NCBI GenBank assembly: GCA_011037195.1
Contig: JAAEAF010000236.1
Span: forward strand, 186,001-250,000
Direction: 5' to 3'
DNA length: 64,000 nt
DNA from: Triatoma infestans
Lineage: Eukaryota > Arthropoda > Insecta > Hemiptera > Reduviidae
Of this stretch, positions 41,341 to 51,149 are shown in pieces; the first letter of the stretch is position 1, and the number at the start of each line of letters is the position of its first letter. A program made the translations under genes and the position numbers. The notes below the pieces were generated by a model that was given only the letters and a program-made list of their open reading frames with translations, was not told the DNA's origin and ran no database searches.

Positions 41341-41580
41341 ATTTGGCGTAGTCCAGCGCGCTACCACTGAGCTAATGCCTTCCTTCTCCATTGGCTTACG
41401 CTAATTAACTAGGGACGGAAACCCTACTTTGTGTACTTTGTTTGTCCTTTTTCATAAAAGGTAGAGTATGTAGTTTAAGTGTATTGTGTACTGTTCTGAC
41501 GAAGTGCATGCAGTTCTAAGCAGTGGTAACCCCCAAGTAACTGCATGTAACAGATCCCCCTTGCTGCATCTGTGAATAGA
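41341..41580 (-). mobile_element. SINE1 leader plus tRNA head, minus strand
   Basis: The reverse complement reads leader sequence ('gcatgcacttcgtcagaaca', 'gtacacaatacacttaaac', 'tccgtccctagttaat'), then the head 'gcattagctcagtggtagcg' and 'cgctggactac', and stops before the B box. The leader-to-head junction is the same as at 1595-1860, showing that the two parts move together. Confidence 0.65.
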
Positions 41581-41622
41581 TAGTGTTTCTAGAGATGTCA
41601 AAATGTATTTTTAAAATTTATT

Positions 41623-41637
41623 ATGTTATAAAATTTT
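41623..41637. repeat. 15-bp target-site duplication, 5' side of LINE
   Basis: ATGTTATAAAATTTT, repeated exactly at 43363-43377 after the poly(A). Confidence 0.92.
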
Positions 41638-43362
41638 TGAATCAACCCCTGGTGTATCAGCTCTATTATACGCTGATGACCTCATTATCTGGGCTACAAG
41701 CAGCAATGTAGAGGCACTAGAATCCTGTTTGAATGAAGCTCTAAGTAGGCTTAAAATTTGGTCAGACGCCAACGAAATGTTGGTTAACCCAGGAAAAACT
41801 GAGTTTCAGCTTTTTACCCTCTCGACAAAAGCATACAACATTGGCCTGTTTTACAATGATGACGAAATAACTCGCACGGAGAAAGCCACTTTTGGAGTAA
41901 GGCTGGATACAAAGCTGAACTGGAACAAGCATATTGACAAACAAATACAGCAAGCAACAAAGCGGATAGGGCTTTTGAAGAGGCTAGCGGGAACAAGATG
42001 GGGCGCGACCCAAGACGTCCTCTCCCTGGCGTACAAGTCATACGTGCGACCAGTAATGGAATACGGAGGTGAAGTTACTATCACGGCGTCGCAAGCCTCA
42101 CTCAGAAAGCTGAATATTATCCAGAATAACGCTTTACGCCTAATAACTGGAGGGTCAAAATCAACTCCGATTCCCGCCATGGAGATGCAGGCGGAAGTAG
42201 AGCCCCTTCATATGCGAAGAGAAGCGTTGGCAGTGATCATGTATGAGAGACTAAAAAGAACAAACAATACGTACTGGAAGATATACCATCCAGCAACTAG
42301 TAGGCTGAAAACTCAAACTAACTTTGTGTCGAAGGTTGAAGACATATTAGGGAAGAGGGGCTTAACTGGTCTTAGCAGAGAAGAATTCCCCTTACCCTCA
42401 TACCATCACTCGGTAACGTCTGTAACCTCCAGCCTGGATCTGATACAACCTGTTTCCAAGGAGCATACTTTACCCGAGGAGCTTAAAGCAATCACGATGG
42501 AGACCATTTCTCATCGATACCCAGAGGAAGTATGGACACATGTGTATACGGATGGCTCGGCGGAAGGCGCCGTTCAAAATGCTGGAGCAGGTGTTTATTG
42601 CAAGCACTTCCAGTTGTCTGCACCCGCGGGGCTGAGAGGGACTAACCACGGAGGGGAAATAAGGGCCATAGAGATGGCCCTTGAGCAACTGCAAGATAGA
42701 AATGATAAAAGAGCAGTTCTCTTGGTCGACTCCCAGGCAGCTATTTTATCGGTGACGGGTCGGAATATAACCGACTGTTCAGCGGTGGTTCGGTGTCGCT
42801 CGCTTGTGGCAAACCTACAGAATCGTGGCACCGAGGTTGTTTTTCAGTGGGTCCCAGGGCATTGCGGAATCTATGGCAATGAACAAGCGGATAGGCTTGC
42901 CAAGCAAGGGACAAAGGAAGTACAACCAGATAACCCCCTTCCCTTAAGTGACATTAAAAGAATTATTAAGACCTTAGTTCACAGGGACCGGATAAGGGAA
43001 CAAAGAATGGTAGCGGAGGGCAAACATTGGGAAGTCCTCAGGGAGCCGCAAGGAGCGATTCCAGCAGATCTGCCTAGGGCCAGGTTTGTGGCCTGCTTCC
43101 GCCTCCTTACAGGCCACGATTTTCTCCAAAAGCACCTCCACAGGATAGGGGTAGCGCAGAGCCCTGAGTGTACTCTGTGTGAAACAGGAGACGAGATGAC
43201 CTCTAACCACCTAGACTCATGTCCTGCACTAGAGGACCTACGTATATTTTTAACTGACAAAGTGACAAAGACGCCTACATTAGAAGGGCGTGTCTTTATT
43301 GGGCTGCTAGGACGCGTATGGCCGAAGCTGCCGACGTGCCAGCGTAAAAAAAAAAAAAAAAA
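41638..43362 (+). mobile_element. 5'-truncated non-LTR retrotransposon (I/jockey group)
   Basis: It is bounded by an exact 15-bp target duplication and ends in an uninterrupted poly(A) of 18 bases. Only the end of the RT ORF is present, starting just before the catalytic YADD. The open frame, perfect duplication and clean poly(A) make it the youngest-looking LINE insertion in the window. Confidence 0.92.
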
Positions 43363-43387
43363 ATGTTATAAAATTTTATTTATTTAG
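41639..43387 (+). CDS. LINE ORF2 fragment: end of RT, RNase H, zinc motif
   Basis: The open frame starts at the truncation point and has no true start codon. RT motif: 'YADDLIIW' (YADD at 41669-41680), then 'KLNWNKHIDKQI' and 'LAYKSYVRPVMEYGGEV'. RNase H (about 42537-42930): 'VYTDGSAEG' (D), 'NHGGEIRAIEMAL' (E), 'VDSQAAILSV' (D) and 'GHCGIYGNEQADRLAKQG' (last D). The C-terminal C-C-H-C cluster is 'CTLCETGDEMTSNHLDSC'. All four RNase H acidic residues are kept. The frame reads through the poly(A) into the host flank and ends at 43387, adding a lysine run and a few flank residues, so the natural stop is absent or was created by the tail. It cannot be autonomous without the endonuclease and most of the RT. 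Confidence 0.88.
   Translation, partial: ESTPGVSALLYADDLIIWATSSNVEALESCLNEALSRLKIWSDANEMLVNPGKTEFQLFTLSTKAYNIGLFYNDDEITRTEKATFGVRLDTKLNWNKHIDKQIQQATKRIGLLKRLAGTRWGATQDVLSLAYKSYVRPVMEYGGEVTITASQASLRKLNIIQNNALRLITGGSKSTPIPAMEMQAEVEPLHMRREALAVIMYERLKRTNNTYWKIYHPATSRLKTQTNFVSKVEDILGKRGLTGLSREEFPLPSYHHSVTSVTSSLDLIQPVSKEHTLPEELKAITMETISHRYPEEVWTHVYTDGSAEGAVQNAGAGVYCKHFQLSAPAGLRGTNHGGEIRAIEMALEQLQDRNDKRAVLLVDSQAAILSVTGRNITDCSAVVRCRSLVANLQNRGTEVVFQWVPGHCGIYGNEQADRLAKQGTKEVQPDNPLPLSDIKRIIKTLVHRDRIREQRMVAEGKHWEVLREPQGAIPADLPRARFVACFRLLTGHDFLQKHLHRIGVAQSPECTLCETGDEMTSNHLDSCPALEDLRIFLTDKVTKTPTLEGRVFIGLLGRVWPKLPTCQRKKKKKKCYKILFI
43363..43377. repeat. 15-bp target-site duplication, 3' side of LINE
   Basis: ATGTTATAAAATTTT, identical to 41623-41637. 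Confidence 0.92.
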
Positions 43388-43389
43388 TT

Positions 43390-45540
43390 ATAAAATGTTA
43401 TTTCTGAAATTTAAAATAACGATTATGGTTATTCTTCCACATCGAAAATCATGGCTCGTTTAATTCCAGAAATTCCAGGGAAAGATTTAGGAAAAAATTT
43501 ATATCGCTAGAATAAGCAGAGACTGCAAGAAAAGATAAAGATTCCAACGAATATTTCAAGCTCAGAAAGAAAAGAATAGACCGGAAGCAACGTCAGCACA
43601 AAAGGAAGTGGAAATAGAAAGAAAGAAAAATTCAATTAACTTAGATTTATATAAATGCTTCTAGAAGGTACTTTTGTGTGTGTGTGTGTGTGTATGGTGG
43701 ACGGACGGAGGAGAATGGCCATGACTGAAATGAACGAATCTTTCAAACACAAGTAGGAGGGGGAAGTTAGATTTGAAGTTGTACATAGCAGGCAAGTAGA
43801 AAGGGAGTGGGTGCCGGCCTGACTTTAGGCTATAATTGCTTTGGGTATCATTGTTTGGGTTTGGGTAGTAAGGCTAGTACCGTTAGTTTGGGTCTTTGTT
43901 GTAGTAATACAATAGGGTCATTCATCATTAGGGTGGAAGAGATCGTCTCGTTCGCCAAGCTATAGAGACAGAAGCTGTTGTGTATGTATAGAGAGGTACG
44001 AGTACATACAACCAACCATAGCAGTCCTGGTAAGCAGCAAATAGCAACCACGCATAAGGCCAGACAGACAGTAATAGTCAACAGAGTGTGAGAAAGGGAG
44101 AGAGAATGACCGGTATTGTCGAGGATAATCTCATGGGACTTCTATTGTCACTCCCCCCTCTGGATAAGGTGGATGTGTCGGCCCTGCAACAAGTCTTCTT
44201 CCTATATACAGCAGACAGTTGAAAGCAATCTACCTGAACAAGCCACGTGCCTAACAACGGCCTTGGGTTCTTTCATTGATCTGTTTTGTCAAAAGTTAAC
44301 TGTACGGAACTTAACTAGAGTAAATCAGGTTTACGTCTATGGACTAAAAATTTCTTTTTAATAGTAAGGAAACTAGCTTAACCACTTTCTACTGGGATCT
44401 TGGCAACTCACTGGATATCCCAATTGAACGAAAATGATATTGACACCATCAAAATTCTCAAGATATACAAAAAAACCTGCAGAGGTAATTGTTGGGTACA
44501 ATTTCTTGGATTTAGCATATTCATGTGCAATCTTTAGCTCACCACCGTACACATTTACCTACTTTTACATATTTCACACTTCGCAGACATCCTTATTCTA
44601 TTTAAAAACACTGAGACACAAAGGAAGCCAGATTGGTCATTAATGTTGCAGTATATTTAACATTGTAGCCAATTCCTCTACACATTTAACTACTAGTTCT
44701 CTCTAGTCATGATGTGAGCGATCTGAACTCGATTCTTAAGGTAGTTAAAACATGTATAAATAAATAAATACATTCAATAAGAATATAAACAATATGTGGA
44801 TGAAATCTGTACTATACAAACTAAAATCTATACTAATACAAAAGGATATATCTAGTGTTCGAAACCTACCGGATCTAATTGATCGATTAGTCTTAATTTT
44901 TCTATAAGGTATTACAATACTGAACACATAATTTTCTTTCAATAATCCGAGATAACTAGCATGTCTGCAATTTAGATTAAATATAGTGTTTTATCATTGC
45001 AGTTTACAAAGAGTTTAATTATTAAGATTCTGAAAACATTTTATCATATTATTATTAGAATAAAAACAGAAATTGCAATTTGGTCATTATACGTCATATC
45101 CAATATTTATTAAATAAAATTTTAATTCTGAAAACCAATTATAAGGCACCGATGTTAACTCTTAAGGCTAAACATACAACTTTATTCCCTTCATTTTGGG
45201 AAATAGTGTCAGATTAATACATAGTTGAAGAAAAATAAAAAGAAAGATTTCTGACTGTTCAATTATGGCCAGAAATAAATTCTGTAATTATTTTTATAAC
45301 TTAAAAATAAAAAGAGAACCAATGATAAATAAAAGAGAATTGGTGGGAGAAGTTGAGAGAGGATGAGAATCTCTTGGAAAAAAAAGAAGAAATCTCAGTT
45401 AACTGTCTAGAGATAAAAGATTTAACAAGAAATATGCGCATGTTGATGATGACGGGAATGTGTGGGTGGCACAAGGCTATTATAGTTGATAGTAGAAAAT
45501 ATAGGAAGTTTTACCGGCGGAGGACACCAGGCCGTGGATG
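43390..45540. other. No gene recognised; (GT)n at 43675-43693
   Basis: A GT microsatellite and AT-rich sequence. A 38-codon ATG frame at 44106-44222 ('MTGIVEDNLMGLLLSLPPLD') looks protein-like but is too short to judge. Confidence 0.35.
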
Positions 45541-45548
45541 GGTTGTGG

Positions 45549-45725
45549 AAGAGAGAGAGAGGGAGCGAGAGAGAGATTGGGTAGAAGGAAAAACGGCACC
45601 ATCTTAAAGATTGAGGCTGGCAAGTTAGTACGGTAATGGTTTGGTGGGGGTGAAGTGTGGTGGGATACAGGATGACTGGGATACGTGGGGGAGAAGTAAG
45701 AAGTGTTGAGAGAGAGAGAGAGAGT
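45549..45725. repeat. Purine-rich (GA)n tracts
   Basis: Interrupted GA runs at about 45549-45577 and 45708-45724. Both strands carry open frames as an artefact. Confidence 0.8.
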
Positions 45726-45959
45726 GACAGTCAAACAGAGAGAAAGACGAAGATACAGAGAGAGCATGGTAAGAAGAGTAGATTTGGAAAAGAGGAAGTA
45801 TAAGTCACATTCTTCATCCGTATGTATGAGACGTTGCATGAATATTGATGAATTCTTGAAGTTTATGTTTGTAGAAGAAGCGCCTGTTTTCTTTCTGCAA
45901 ACTGCAGGAGTGTCTCTTTCTCTTCACCATCTCCTCCTGCTTCGAGGATAATCCGATTT

Positions 45960-48585
45960 ATCTTGTCTGGCTGCCTGTTGCAGACATAACCAACAGCTAC
46001 ACCATTCCCATTCCTCCGCTTGTGGCGGCGGTAAGGAAGAGGTTGGAAGTTTAGTAGCCACGTACAAATTCAAAACAATCTTTTTTTTCCATTTTTCTTT
46101 TTTTTTTCTCTCTCTCTCTCTCTCTCTCTCACTAATGTCACTTGCAATTAACTGAGCAAATAAACTTTAATCGTTGACTTCTTGTAGATCTGCAAATATA
46201 GTAGGTGCCAAATCTCAGGCATCTAGAGATTTGGTTTTTATTAACTGACATTGCGATGTTATACGTTTCTCTCCTCCTTTTATTTCCACAATTTAGGGGA
46301 GGTCTTTTGAAGTCTTATCTCCTTCGGATGAATGGGTTGAGGCCTTCAATTTTTTTTTTTGGTAAATCTAACAAATACATTTGAAGCTCTACGAAAGTGT
46401 TTTGAGCAGCAATTTCCTGTAATAGGCAACCATTTTCTCATGATAACGAAAATATCTGAGTGATCCTTGCAATAGAATGACAAAGAAGTAAAATTTTATT
46501 TAATGATAAGACTATATTTAATGTCAACCAATGCTTGAAATATTAAGAAAAAAATGTAGAATTTCTTTTGTTGAGCTTAGCTGTGAGCAGACCAATTTAG
46601 CAGGGCGGAGAATGTTGAACTCAAGCTCTCCAAAGAGAAATATGTTATAATATTGCAGTTATTTTTTTCTGCTTTATTTCAATAATAGATCTTTTTCTTA
46701 GTTCTACTTAAAAATAAAATAAGAGAAAATAAGAATAAATAAATAAAAAACATGAGCTGTGAAAAAGTCTGGTAGGAAGCGAATGTCGACCCAGCGGGAA
46801 AACTTTGCAGATAATATTTTATTAAAATGTTTTATAATATTTATAATCCTCTCTGGGCATTCTAGTTTAATGATATCTGCAACAACAACTCTTTGCTGCT
46901 ATGACTAGAGAAAACTCTCTTCACATCACTTGCCGCAGTGTATAAAGAGGTTGTAGAATGAGTCCTCCATGTTTTTTATACTATTTACGATGGGGGAGTA
47001 GCGTTAGTAAGCTCAGGCAGAATTCTGCCGTTACTGGTCGTCCATAGGAACTCGGTTCGCCTTCAATTACGATCTAGAAACATGTTCTCTGGAGGATTAG
47101 TCACTAACATCTGTTAGTATAAAAAAAAAAGAAAAAAAAGCTTCACTGTAATCATATACGTACAAACATAGACACACAAAAACTGCACACAACATACCTG
47201 ATTGTGTCAGAGCAGACTTTCTATCGTAGTATCAAACTACGTTTCTCAGCTCTTTACTGTTTAACATTCTTTCCACAAATATTGTAGTGTAGCATACTCC
47301 CTAGAGGTTTCTATTTCTCCTTCTTTTTTTCTCACCCCTTCTTCTCGCCCTTCTGACAAGACTTTCTTCTTTCTCAATATCTTCTTCTAGGATGGTTTCA
47401 TACAGTCTAGGTAGCACGCTAAAAGCATTGATTATTTTCAATCAATAATGCTCATGTATTATTTATATAGTTTGACTGGAACACGTTCCATCATGGTATT
47501 GCCTGTAGGGCCTTGGATTTAGTGAAGTGTTAGCAAATTTTTGTTTGACTTAATTTAGTGTGTTCGGAGTTTATATGAACCTCTACTGAGCATATAAAAA
47601 TCCCACTTCAGAATGGTAAACTACGAGAATTTAAAAAAAAAATTCGAACAGAAGTAAAGATAAAATGAAAATGATATGTCTACTTTAATCAAATACCCTT
47701 TGGGGGAGGAGGGGGCATTGTAATTATTTTGGTTTTCACAATTGCTGGTATTTGCCTTTCCATACGAGGGCAAGAAAAACTGATATTTATTTGGTCTGTC
47801 GCAATGTGCCTTTTTCTTGTTTTGAGCGAGTTCAGAAATTCATCCACTTCATTGGTTTGATTACTTACATAAATTTTCATAGCAAGGACCATGTTTTACA
47901 TGTACAATTAACGTTGAAAAGCAAAGAGTAAAAAATTACATAAATCACTGACATAATAAATTCTTTTATTAATCACAGAATAATGATAAACTATATTCAA
48001 TTTTAGGAAAAATAAAATAAAAAATCAACGAGACTGCAAATAATGAAAATTAATAGTTTATAAGTGGAATAATTTGATATCAAAAGAATAGAACATGCGC
48101 TGTCAGATATTTTCGCGTGTTGCATTACAGTAGAGAACAAAGTGCATAAATATGAGTGGGCTATTAATTAATATAAAGACCTGGGTAGGACAGATTTATT
48201 ACAACATATTTAACATATTTATTTATTATCTATTGGTCTCATGAATACAACCTGTAAATATTATCTTATTGGTTTAATAAGACTAACGACCAGCGTTAAG
48301 TTTCTACATGTCCTATTAAGAAAATCAAGATCTGAAATCGATGAGAATAAAAAATAAATAAAAAATTTATCCCGTGAGTTTCTTTTATTGCTGTTAATAT
48401 AATGAAATGACATTTATTTAAATTTCAAAATTTACTCATTTATCCTAACAAAAAAATATTAAGGTTAAGGGGGCACGGACAAGTATCGCCCCAGGCGGTT
48501 AGTAGGAGAGTACTGAATACTTTGTAGCCCAAAAGAAAGCGTCTAATAACATCCAACCTGCCCTAAAATAACATTTGAAATTTAA
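45960..48585. other. No gene recognised; (TC)n at 46107-46131
   Basis: AT-rich DNA and a TC microsatellite. Nothing else can be supported. Confidence 0.4.
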
Positions 48586-48589
48586 CACC

Positions 48590-48830
48590 TTCAATTCTGC
48601 AGGACCCCATAAATTCAATTTGAAGTAGAACTTTCTGGGATTTTTCGTTTTTGCGACATTTTGTCACACGCATTCACACATACAGAACGTTTGCTAAAAA
48701 CATTTTATCTTATTCATGGGGTCTCTACATAATTTCCGGTGAAAACTGAAAATTTATCATGCTCACAATATTTCCTCTTACTAGGAGTGAGAGAAAGTGA
48801 AAAAGCAGCATACTATGACGTCATAAATTT
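48590..48830 (-). repeat. Family A, inverted partial copy
   Basis: 'Actttctgggatttttcgtt' (reverse of the 'ctcaaaaacgaaa' block), 'cattcacacatacagaacgt', 'tttgctaaaaa', 'atttccggtgaaaact', then the palindrome at 48771-48799 and 'tatgacgtcataaat'. The order parallels 7860-8190. Confidence 0.5.
48771..48799. repeat. Palindromic AGTAAGAGAAAGT motif, copy 4
   Basis: TTTCcTCTTACT, AGG, AGTGAGAGAAAGTG. One extra C lies in the left arm. Confidence 0.5.
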
Positions 48831-49254
48831 AAACATATTTTACAGCATTGCGGACGAAATTATTCTACGCTTTTGATATAATTAAGTCATTAATTCCTTC
48901 AGGCAAAGAAAATTTTGTTCGCCTGAAGTTCTGTAAAATTACCTGTAGAATCGTAGCGTTGACATCTTGAAAGTTTTTTTTTATATAACCTGTTTCTTTA
49001 TGGCATTGACTACATGATCGTCAAAGTTGTTTTGATAAACAACGTGAGAGAGTCGACTAACCAAAATAGTCTACTAAGAACGGTTAGTCCAAGGTCCAGA
49101 GGATATGATGGCATAAACGATTTATAGAAAGCAAACAAAAAACCTACCAGAACATATTTTTACAAACTTTTACTTTCTGGTAACATAGAGGGCTATTGCG
49201 AACGTGTATATTTTTTGAAAATGAGTTTTCACAGAAAGTACATATTTTCACGTT

Positions 49255-49450
49255 CTCTGAGCACGTTAAAAACGTATATCTGTATGTGAACCAAATATCT
49301 TAACAATGAAAAATCGCAGGAAGCTTAAACTGGATATTTCGTTTAGATACAGTTTAGATTTCGGTCAAAAATCGCCTACCAGATAGTGCCTTACTGGATA
49401 GTTTGTTTCCCGAAAATATTTCCAAAGATTTCTCTCAAACATGATTGCTA
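49255..49450 (+). repeat. Family A, partial copy
   Basis: 'Aaatatcttaacaatgaaaa', 'atcgcaggaagcttaaactg', 'gatatttcgtttagatac' and 'cttactggatagtttgtttc' follow the family A order without the GT run. Confidence 0.45.
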
Positions 49451-49459
49451 AGAATTGAT

Positions 49460-50525
49460 TAATGAAGGTTTATGCATCCCTCTATAAACAAAACTACAAT
49501 CGACCAACCTAGTCGGAGTTCAGCATTTAGTAAACATTGATTACAAATATAGACTTTTAAGTAAATTTATCAATCAGCGCTGGGAGATACGAGAATATTT
49601 GCGTAGAGATCGACCAAAATTTCTCGAACCTCGGCAATTGAAAGTACCACAACCGATTTTAGTCGAAAGAATACGAAAGTTATCGAGTACTTAAAGGTAT
49701 AAAATATTATATACCTACTGCTGGGAGGTTGCATGAAAGGTTATTTAGAATATACATGAGGTTGCTGGGAGTTATTTGGAAAAAGTGCAATGGTTACAAA
49801 AGGAATTTCTTTCTTATAAACTTTAGAGAAGAGAAAAACACATTATGCCACAAGAAATTGTGCGAAATGTGTGGCTGCCCAATTATATTGAGTTGCTCAA
49901 CAAACACAGCATACCAATCAATTCCATGAACATATTTTACCATTGTTCGAGTTAAAGTTTAACATATATTTATAAAGATTATTAGAAATAATCAAAACAC
50001 AGTCTGCATTCGTAAAAAATACAAGTCATAAAAATAATACTGACAAGATGTAAATCTCAAGTCTAAAAACAAGAAAGCAATAGAACATTAACAATAAGTA
50101 TTAAATATAGGAAATAACTAAAAACAAAATACAAGAAATTAAACTAAGCAGCAATAAACGTTTAACCATGCTCTAAAATAATAAGTAAACGAGCAACCTT
50201 ATCTCGTATAATGTCATTGCTTTTAGCACATTCATTTGGATGTTCAAGACATTTTGGTCGAACTATAAGAGAAAGTTGTATGTGTGTGTACTATAGCAGA
50301 TTTTTTTTAGGATAGAAAATAAATTATAGTTTCCCGCGAAAACGCACTTTCCTGACTTCAACTATCGGCCATTCAAGTCCCAAATTCTCAAAATAATGTC
50401 GAAGCTTCCGAAGGTTTCCTAGTTACACATTCTAAACAAGTCTTTCTTTAATTTTTAGCTGTCAATCAGTTACAAGATATTGACAATGTTCAATCAGAAA
50501 TAAAATTGTAATATAATTAATAAAA
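49460..50525. other. AT-rich DNA, no gene seen
   Basis: Nothing was recognised before the LTR retrotransposon. Confidence 0.4.
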
Positions 50526-50529
50526 TTAT

Positions 50530-50533
50530 GTTA
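50530..50533. repeat. 4-bp target-site duplication, left of LTR element
   Basis: GTTA, matched at 56407-56410. Confidence 0.6.
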
Positions 50534-51143
50534 TGTAACAACAGTTCTCCGCCCGGCCACCAGGTTTGCACCAGTGGAACCTTGCACTAGGAGGCCACCC
50601 CATACACTAGGACTCTCTACTCACTACAAGGAGAACTTTCACCGCTAGACCCGCCTACTGGACCCCATCCCTACCCCTCAGAATCGATATACAGGCCATC
50701 CACTACAATAATAATCGGATAGAGAAAGTACTCAGCGATTCGCAACTCTTCACTAGTTTTTGCGCTAGCTAGACAGGCCCCTTAACCTAACCTCTCAGAG
50801 CATCTGCACTAGGCAAGAGCCCAGCCGTTTGCTCATCCAGCGATCACCGTTTCAGACTCTGCGCTAGGCAGGAGGCCAGGCCGTTTGTTCGTCAACGATT
50901 ACCGTAAGTAGTGTGCGCTAGGGAAGGGCCAGGCCACTCCTACTCGACAGCGACGATTGACAATCTGTGTCCACCCCTTGAGCCGACAGATTGGTCTAGC
51001 AAAACCATTTACTGTATATGTTTTTTCAGAATATATGTACATTACTAAGTGTGCTTTGACATTTACTGGGTGTATTTTATTTTGCAGAATCACGAATCCT
51101 AGTTCCCCACACCCCCGGGATTTTATTCTGGGAGTGTGTTATA
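50534..51143 (+). repeat. 5' LTR of Ty3/Gypsy element (610 bp)
   Basis: It begins TGTAACAACAGTTCTCCGCC and ends GTGTGTTATA, matching the 632-bp 3' LTR. The two LTRs differ mainly by many one- or two-base indels, nearly all losses in this copy. The TATA box of the 3' LTR (TATATAAGG) reads GATATACAGG here, at about 50686-50693, so the promoter that would drive the genomic RNA looks damaged. Confidence 0.9.
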
Positions 51144-51149
51144 AAAGAA

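Noticed and set aside
44106..44222. Small protein 'MTGIVEDNLMGLLLSLPPLD'
   Set aside because: 38 codons with no recognised family, no splice signal at the end and no second copy. It cannot be separated from chance.
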